Source: Rhodovibrionaceae bacterium (GTDB lineage: Bacteria > Pseudomonadota > Alphaproteobacteria > Kiloniellales > DSM-21159). Taken from it: a DNA stretch of 39,983 bases. The notes beneath the pieces were generated by a model that made no database searches, was not told the DNA's origin, and was given only the letters and a program-made list of their open reading frames with translations. This document shows positions 36,501-39,983 of this stretch, one piece after another. Location of the stretch: the NCBI GenBank assembly GCA_028285215.1, contig JANQPZ010000156.1:1-39983 (forward strand), in the 5' to 3' direction. The position numbers were made by a program, and so were the translations under genes. Every line of letters starts with the position of its first letter. Position 1 is the stretch's first letter.

Positions 36501-38444
36501 GTGGAAGGCGCCGCGCACCTCGTCCAGGTCGACCGACTGTCCGGGGCGCAGACGCAGGGAAAAGTCGTGAATCCAGACGGCCGCCTCTGCCGCCTTGTCG
36601 TCCTGCGCCCCGTCGCTCTCCGACTTGCTCCGCCCCGGGCGCACCTCGTAGGGCACCTCGGAGATCACCCGCAGGCCCATCTGCTCGAGCATCGGCAGCA
36701 CGTCCGATAAGGGGATCGGATGGCCGGCGATATAAAGTTTGAAGTGCAGGACCTCCGCCGGTGCCCCGTGCGGCCGATAGAGATCCAGCGCCAGTCGCGC
36801 TCCGCCCAGGGCCTCTTCCACCTTGCCGAGATCGGCGACGGCATCCTTGGCGACATGGGCTTCCCGATAGTTTGTCGGAAAGGCGCGGGCGTAGCGCCGG
36901 AACAGGCGCAGGCCGTCCTGCTCGCCGTGGGTGGCGATCAGCGCCGCCTCGAAGGTGTCGATCCAGGAGCGGGCCGCCTCGGCAAGCTGCCGTTCCAGTG
37001 CGCTGACCTCGACGTCGGGGACTTCGCCTTGGGTGGTCTTGATGATGACATGCAGGCGGGCCAGCAAGGCATCGCCCAGCTGCGTCGAGAAGGCGGCAAC
37101 CCGGCCCGCGTAGGCCTCGGCCAGCAGGGCCTGCAGTTTGAGACGCAGGCTGGTGTCGAAGCGATCGCGCGGCACATAGACCATGCAGGAGACGAAGCGC
37201 TCGAAAGGGTCGCGCCGGACGAACAGCGCCGTGCGCTGGCGCTCCTGCAGATGCAGGACGCCGAGCGCGGTCTGCTGCAGTTCTGCGGCGTCGATCTGGA
37301 ACAGCTCGTCGCGCGGATAGGTCTCCAGGATGTGCAGCAGCGCCTTGCCGTCGTGGCTCGCCGGCGAGAAGCCTGCCAGCTCCAGAACCCTGTCGACCTT
37401 GCGCTTGAGCTGCGGGATCTCGCGCGGGCTCTGGCTGTAGACGGGTGAGGTGAAGAGACCGATGAACAGCCGCTCGCCGCAAACCCTGTTCTTGCTGTCG
37501 AACAGCTTGATCGCGATGGCGTCGATGTGGGCGTCGCGGTGGACCGTGGAACGCCTGTTCGCCTTCGTGATGCGCAGCAGTTCGGGAGACTTGACCCAGT
37601 CCTGCACGTCGGGCGGCAGCTTGCCGAGGTCGCGCAGGCCGTCGAATACGGAGAAGCCGACGTTGCGCAGCAGGCCGAGACCGCTGTCGGGGTCGATCTT
37701 TGCCAGCGCTTTCTGGCCGCTGCCCTGAAAGCGATACTCCCGGTAGCCGAGGAAGGTGAAGTGGTCATCGTCGAGCCATTCCAAGAAGCTGATGGCTTCT
37801 TCGACTTCCTCCTTCGGTAGACGCGGCGGGCTCCGGTCGAGGTCGCGGATCAGATCGCGGCAGCGCTGGCGGATCGGCCGCCAGTCCTCGACGGCTAGGC
37901 GCACGTCATGCAGCACGCCGGTGAGAAGCTTGGCGATCTCCTCGTGCGCCGGACCGGGCTGCTCTTCGATCATCAGCAGCATGCAGGATTCAGCGGCACC
38001 GGCGATCTCGACGTCGCTGGTTTCGCCCAGGCGAATCAGCCGTCCGGTCTCGTCCCGCTCGATGGGCAGGATCGGATGGATCACCAGGCGCACTTCGATG
38101 TCCCGGCGGTTCAGGGCCGCTGTGACCGAGTCGACCAGGAAGGGCATGTCGTCGTTGACGATCTCGACGACCGTGTGCGGACAGGACCAGCCGTGGGTCT
38201 TGGGCACCGGATTGTAGAGCCGGACCGCCGCCTTGCCCGGCTTGCGGCATTGCGCGAAGTCCCAGACCGACCTGGCCGCTCCGGCCAGATTTTTCGGCGT
38301 CTGGTCTTTCAGGTCGTCCGGGGGCACATGGGCGAAGAACAGGCGCAGGAAGCGCTCCGCGGCTTCGCCGGCGGCGCCTTGCCGGACCAGCTTTGCCGCC
38401 GCGTCGATCAAACCGGTTGTCTTGTCGTCCGCATGACGTGCCAT
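33534..38444 (-). CDS. gdh: NAD-dependent glutamate dehydrogenase, large (180-kDa) type
   Basis: 1636 residues, the size of the large bacterial NAD-GDH class (PF05088), which converts glutamate to 2-oxoglutarate and ammonium. A long N-terminal regulatory region with ACT-like segments ([23 protein letters not shown] near the start) precedes the catalytic domain. In that domain [83 protein letters not shown] and [43 protein letters not shown] are characteristic. A helical C-terminal region follows. No frameshift is seen over 4.9 kb. The gene stands alone; a degenerate palindromic repeat lies upstream. Confidence 0.96.
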   Translation of the reverse strand: [1636 protein letters not shown]

Positions 38445-38838
38445 GGCCGGCTATTCCTTCCCCGTCTGGTACTGCGGTGCGGCTGTGCGCCATCGTTCGC
38501 CGTGGCGCGACCCTGCTTTAATCGTGGGTTTAAAAGGCGATTCACGTTCCAGGCAGAAGCGCTTGGCTTCCGCATGAGACGATACACGCTCTCGGTTCCA
38601 CTGCCCGATTCTACTGCCTGACTCTTTGCATGAATTTAAAGTGCGTCTCTTACTGATACCGACAGGGTGAACCTACCCCATCGGCAGCGCGAACGGGAGA
38701 CATCCGCCGGTCAAATGCGACAGGACTGCTTAAGCGGTTCTTCACTGCCGTCAGGGCATCCTCGAGTGGTCGCCGACCAGAGTTTTGAACCGAACCTGAC
38801 GACAGCCGCACGAAGATTGCTGCACAGGGGCCAGACCG
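38445..38838. other. upstream region of gdh and the one-helix protein gene
   Basis: 394 bases between divergent genes with no supported coding frame. It contains repeat copy R7 and an AT-rich stretch (CATGAATTTAAAGTG around 38629-38643) that could be promoter DNA for the rightward gene. Nothing else is recognisable. Confidence 0.45.
38530..38593. repeat. dispersed palindromic repeat, copy R7 (degenerate)
   Basis: GGCGATTCACGTTCC matches the left arm of R4/R6, then GCAGAAGC...GCTTCCGC forms the inner stem, then TGAGACGATACACGCTCT matches the right arm. The outer TAGAG has decayed to TAAAAG. Confidence 0.65.
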
Positions 38839-39054
38839 ATGCCGATACCCGACGCGCGCGGACAGCAGCTCTTTGCCCCTCCCGGACCGGATCTCGGAAC
38901 CGCGCTCTCTCCGGAAACGGAGGAGGCTGCCGGGCGTCGCCACCCCAGGCTGCGGTCTGTCCTCTACGTCGGTCTCTTCATGGGCTTCAGCGTCGTTGCC
39001 GTCCTGGTCTTCGCTCTGCTTGCGCTCCTGGCCATGGGCGTGGTCGGCGCATAG
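38839..39054 (+). CDS. small one-helix membrane protein, function unknown
   Basis: 71 residues: a polar N-terminal 40 (Pro- and Gly-rich, ending RRHPRLRS) followed by one hydrophobic helix (about 41-70) running to the C-terminus. The positive charges before the helix predict an inside N-terminus. AGGGG lies about eight bases before the ATG. It is convergent with rlmB, whose stop is six bases away. I know no family for it; the clean hydrophobic profile and ribosome site are the evidence that it is real. Confidence 0.5.
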   Translation: MPIPDARGQQLFAPPGPDLGTALSPETEEAAGRRHPRLRSVLYVGLFMGFSVVAVLVFALLALLAMGVVGA

Positions 39055-39060
39055 GGCGGT

Positions 39061-39786
39061 TCAGCTGCGCAGGCGGCGGAACTCCGCCATGGCGACCGCG
39101 GCCGCAACGCCGGCGTTCAGGCTGTCCAGACCGGGTTGGCCGCCCGGGATTCGAACCAGTGCATCGCAGTACTTCCGGGTCTTCGGCCGCAGTCCCTCGC
39201 CTTCCGCGCCGATGACGAAGATCGACTTTTCCGCGAAGTCCGTCTGGGCCAAGGTCGCCGGCGCCTCGCCATCCAGGCCGTAGGCCCAGAACCCGAGCTT
39301 TTTCAACTCGGTCAGGGTTTGCGAGAGATTGGTGACGCGGAAGATCTTGACGAATTCGGCACCACCGACGGCGTAGCGCACCACCGTCGGCGAGACATCG
39401 ACCGAACGGTTGCGCAGCACGGCCACTGCGGGGATCTGGAAGAAGGCCGCGGTGCGAAGGATGGTGGCGAAATTCTGAGGGTTGGACACCTGGTCCAGCA
39501 GGAGCAGGCAATCGGCGTCGGCCAGCAGATCGAGGTCGCGGTCGCCGTAGATCCGCCGCGGCTTGACGAAGGCGCAGATGCCTTGGTGCTTGTCGTCCTC
39601 GGTGAAGTCGCCGATCCGCAGGAACTCCGGCCAGGCCATGAACTCCGGCTGCAAGCCCCGCCGTTTCGCCTCTGCAATGAACTCGGCGTGGTAGGCTTCC
39701 TTGCCCGCCAGCACCAGGCGCTGGACGTCTTTCGGGCGCTGCAGGAAGACCGCGCGCACCGAATGCTTACCGAAGATCTTTTCCAT
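39061..39786 (-). CDS. rlmB: TrmH/SpoU-family RNA 2'-O-methyltransferase, RlmB-like
   Basis: 241 residues. The N-terminal substrate-binding domain opens with IFGKHSVRAVFL, the RlmB-like start. The SPOUT knot domain has motif 1 LLLDQVSNPQNFATILRTAAFF (catalytic Arg and Asn present), motif 2 FVIGAEGEGLRPKT and motif 3 IPGGQPGLDSLNAGVAAAVAMAEF. RlmB methylates G2251 of 23S rRNA; motifs 1 and 3 depart somewhat (NFATILRT, SLNAGVAAA), so the exact RNA target could be another site. The neighbouring tRNA-Gly lies 122 bases upstream on the same strand. Confidence 0.85.
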   Translation of the reverse strand: MEKIFGKHSVRAVFLQRPKDVQRLVLAGKEAYHAEFIAEAKRRGLQPEFMAWPEFLRIGDFTEDDKHQGICAFVKPRRIYGDRDLDLLADADCLLLLDQVSNPQNFATILRTAAFFQIPAVAVLRNRSVDVSPTVVRYAVGGAEFVKIFRVTNLSQTLTELKKLGFWAYGLDGEAPATLAQTDFAEKSIFVIGAEGEGLRPKTRKYCDALVRIPGGQPGLDSLNAGVAAAVAMAEFRRLRS

Positions 39787-39908
39787 GGGATGTCGTCGTC
39801 CGAACTATCGCCTGGCAGCCGGCGCCCTTCCGCCGTGCACGAACAGGCATCTGCCGCGGTGCCGGCAGGCTTTGCAAGGTCGGACGTTTCGGGAAGCGAC
39901 TGAAAATC

Positions 39909-39983
39909 TGGAGCGGGCGATGAGATTCGAACTCACGACCCCAACCTTGGCAAGGTTGTGCTCTACCCCTGAGCTACGCCCGC
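39909..39983 (-). tRNA. tRNA-Gly, anticodon GCC
   Basis: 75 bases including an encoded CCA, ending exactly at the window edge. Acceptor GCGGGCG/CGCCCGC, D stem GCTC/GAGC, anticodon stem CAACC/GGTTG with loop TTGCCAA (anticodon GCC), T arm GTGAG-TTCGAAT-CTCAT, discriminator T. All stems pair, so the gene is complete. Confidence 0.97.

Noticed and set aside
33558-36710. 1050-codon plus-strand frame
   Set aside because: Antisense shadow of the NAD-glutamate dehydrogenase gene.

Overview
The window is chromosomal DNA from a GC-rich alphaproteobacterium, most likely Rhodospirillales-like. That is inferred from gene content and order; there is no rRNA gene to confirm it. It covers the replication origin neighbourhood: the leftward cluster hemE-hemH-hemJ-rho and the rightward cluster PPDK-regulator-maf-aroE diverge from one 422-base intergenic region. 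In Caulobacter and Rickettsia the equivalent hemE/RP001 gap is the origin. Here it holds an 80% AT stretch and several DnaA-box-like 9-mers, so I call it the probable oriC.

Left part (1-5.3 kb): the 3' end of mnmE, then mnmG, rsmG, parA and parB, all rightward. Three perfect 16-bp parS palindromes lie here: just after mnmE, just after mnmG, and inside the rsmG reading frame. ParA, ParB and parS form the chromosome segregation system, 10-15 kb from the probable origin. The block points toward the origin, opposite to the usual alphaproteobacterial arrangement. Between it and rho (5.3-10.7 kb) sit a membrane class III nucleotide cyclase, a methyltransferase and metallo-beta-lactamase-fold pair, an MFS transporter and a nucleoside 2-deoxyribosyltransferase-like gene.

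Middle (10.7-17.9 kb): rho, three late haem-biosynthesis genes, the origin region, and the overlapping PPDK-regulator/maf/aroE operon. From 17.9 to 29 kb lie housekeeping and accessory genes: exonuclease III, two Fe(II)/2-oxoglutarate dioxygenases, the YggS PLP-homeostasis protein, a small lipoprotein, a NavAb-like bacterial sodium channel, a YkuD-type L,D-transpeptidase, an Ala/Pro-rich unknown protein, a GFA-family protein, ribA, an alpha/beta hydrolase and an OmpR-type response regulator.

Right part (28.7-40 kb): dnaK-dnaJ leftward with a heat-shock-like promoter, a small membrane protein, a DUF1848 protein, the 1636-residue NAD-glutamate dehydrogenase, a small one-helix protein, an rlmB-like methyltransferase and tRNA-Gly(GCC).

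A dispersed family of about 60-bp palindromes (TAGAG...CTCTA ends, a GTCTNAGGYGGAAGC-type inner stem) recurs at least eight times between 19.7 and 38.6 kb and not in the first 19 kb. I saw no prophage, IS transposase, CRISPR array, defence island or obviously novel multigene system. The main interest is the origin/segregation architecture, the repeat family and several small or structured intergenic elements.
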